A stretch of DNA of 21,752 nt from Oceanihabitans sp. (GTDB lineage Bacteria > Bacteroidota > Bacteroidia > Flavobacteriales > Flavobacteriaceae): positions 1 through 21,752 of the forward strand of contig JAGPUY010000183.1 of the NCBI GenBank assembly GCA_018067265.1. The letters run 5' to 3'. Below the pieces are notes generated by a model, which saw only the letters and a list, made by a program, of their open reading frames with translations, did not search any database and was not told the origin of the DNA. The position numbers and the translations under genes were made by a program. Positions 21,510 through 21,752 of the stretch are shown here, in pieces. Position 1 is the stretch's first letter. Every line of letters starts with the position of its first letter.

Positions 21510-21752
21510 CATCTTCATATAAGCCTTTTACCAATTTCACTTTTTCTTCAAGGATGCCCATTACAATTAAATACTGGGAAATACCATAGAATAATATAAC
21601 CGTTACATAATCATAAAGAAAGTTGTGATGATAGAATTGCGCTAAAACAGCAATAGAATCAGCAAAAACAGAAAACAGAATTCCAACTCCCACCATTAAG
21701 TAACTTTTTTTATCTACTCCAGATTTTCTTAAATATGCAAACTGTAAGGTAA
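21493..21752 (-). CDS. YhhN-family membrane protein (lysoplasmalogenase-like), C-terminal part
   Basis: The frame is open from the window edge through to a TAA at 21495-21493, giving about 85 C-terminal residues of a gene that begins outside the window. The segments VGILFSVFADSIAVLAQFY and YVTVILFYGISQYLIVMGIL match the YhhN family pattern of F-x-x-S/A-D-S-x-x-A and Y-x-x-x-Q-x-L-I-x-x-G. YhhN proteins are inner-membrane proteins with about eight helices; the animal homologue TMEM86 is a lysoplasmalogenase, but bacterial activity is established only for some members. A methionine at 21696 is internal, not the start. The remaining part of the protein is needed to confirm the assignment. Confidence 0.75.
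   Translation of the reverse strand, partial: TLQFAYLRKSGVDKKSYLMVGVGILFSVFADSIAVLAQFYHHNFLYDYVTVILFYGISQYLIVMGILEEKVKLVKGLYEDVRLEI

Overview
The window is AT-rich, densely packed bacterial DNA. Protein families and promoter style point to a member of the Flavobacteriaceae (Bacteroidota). Many genes are preceded by the Bacteroidota -7 hexamer-like box TAnnTTTG, sometimes with a TTG at -33. Start regions are A-rich without clear Shine-Dalgarno sequences, and several protein families (CarB ending after the second synthetase domain, a SatD/DUF3307 pair, short flavobacterial hypotheticals) fit that group. No rRNA, tRNA, CRISPR array, transposase or phage gene was recognised. This reads as core chromosome, not a genomic island.

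Layout. (1) 1-5005 is a cobalamin uptake locus. A TonB-dependent outer-membrane receptor (btuB-like, cut by the window edge) runs leftwards behind a clear cobalamin riboswitch. Running rightwards are a lipoprotein binding protein, a FecCD permease and an ABC ATPase (btuF, btuC, btuD-like). A 35-codon membrane-peptide ORF lies between the two arms, and a palindrome-rich repeat-like element separates btuC from btuD. (2) 5122-9285 holds a TPR protein with histidine-rich motifs, then rmuC, a small membrane-anchored protein and a hotdog acyl-CoA thioesterase, probably one operon. (3) 9327-10788 is the most unusual part. Five tandem 28-bp units carrying dyad-symmetric arms overlap a good promoter and run up to a SatD-family gene, which overlaps a DUF3307 membrane-protein gene by four bases. 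(4) 10821-14090 runs leftwards: carB without its allosteric domain, and rpmH with a textbook promoter, a leader hairpin and a terminator. (5) 14179-16356 is a small TPR membrane protein convergent with an NhaC-family transporter. The transporter's leader carries a compact SAM-clan riboswitch-like motif, so methionine transport (MetT-like) is the most economical role. (6) 16374-21752 holds a lytic transglycosylase, an alpha/beta hydrolase, a shortened GNAT-like protein, the tRNA methylthiotransferase mtaB, a family 5 solute-binding lipoprotein, and the C-terminal part of a YhhN-family membrane protein.

How the parts work together. The B12 receptor is under direct riboswitch control, and its leader contains a sequence complementary to the aptamer L5 loop next to the start codon. 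The inner-membrane B12 importer has no riboswitch of its own in this window. The SatD/DUF3307 pair looks like a self-contained, possibly autoregulated module. SatD resembles a class III cyclase/GGDEF-type fold with two candidate metal-binding aspartates joined to a C-terminal helix-turn-helix, and the upstream array supplies obvious candidate binding sites. That idea is inference and has not been tested here.
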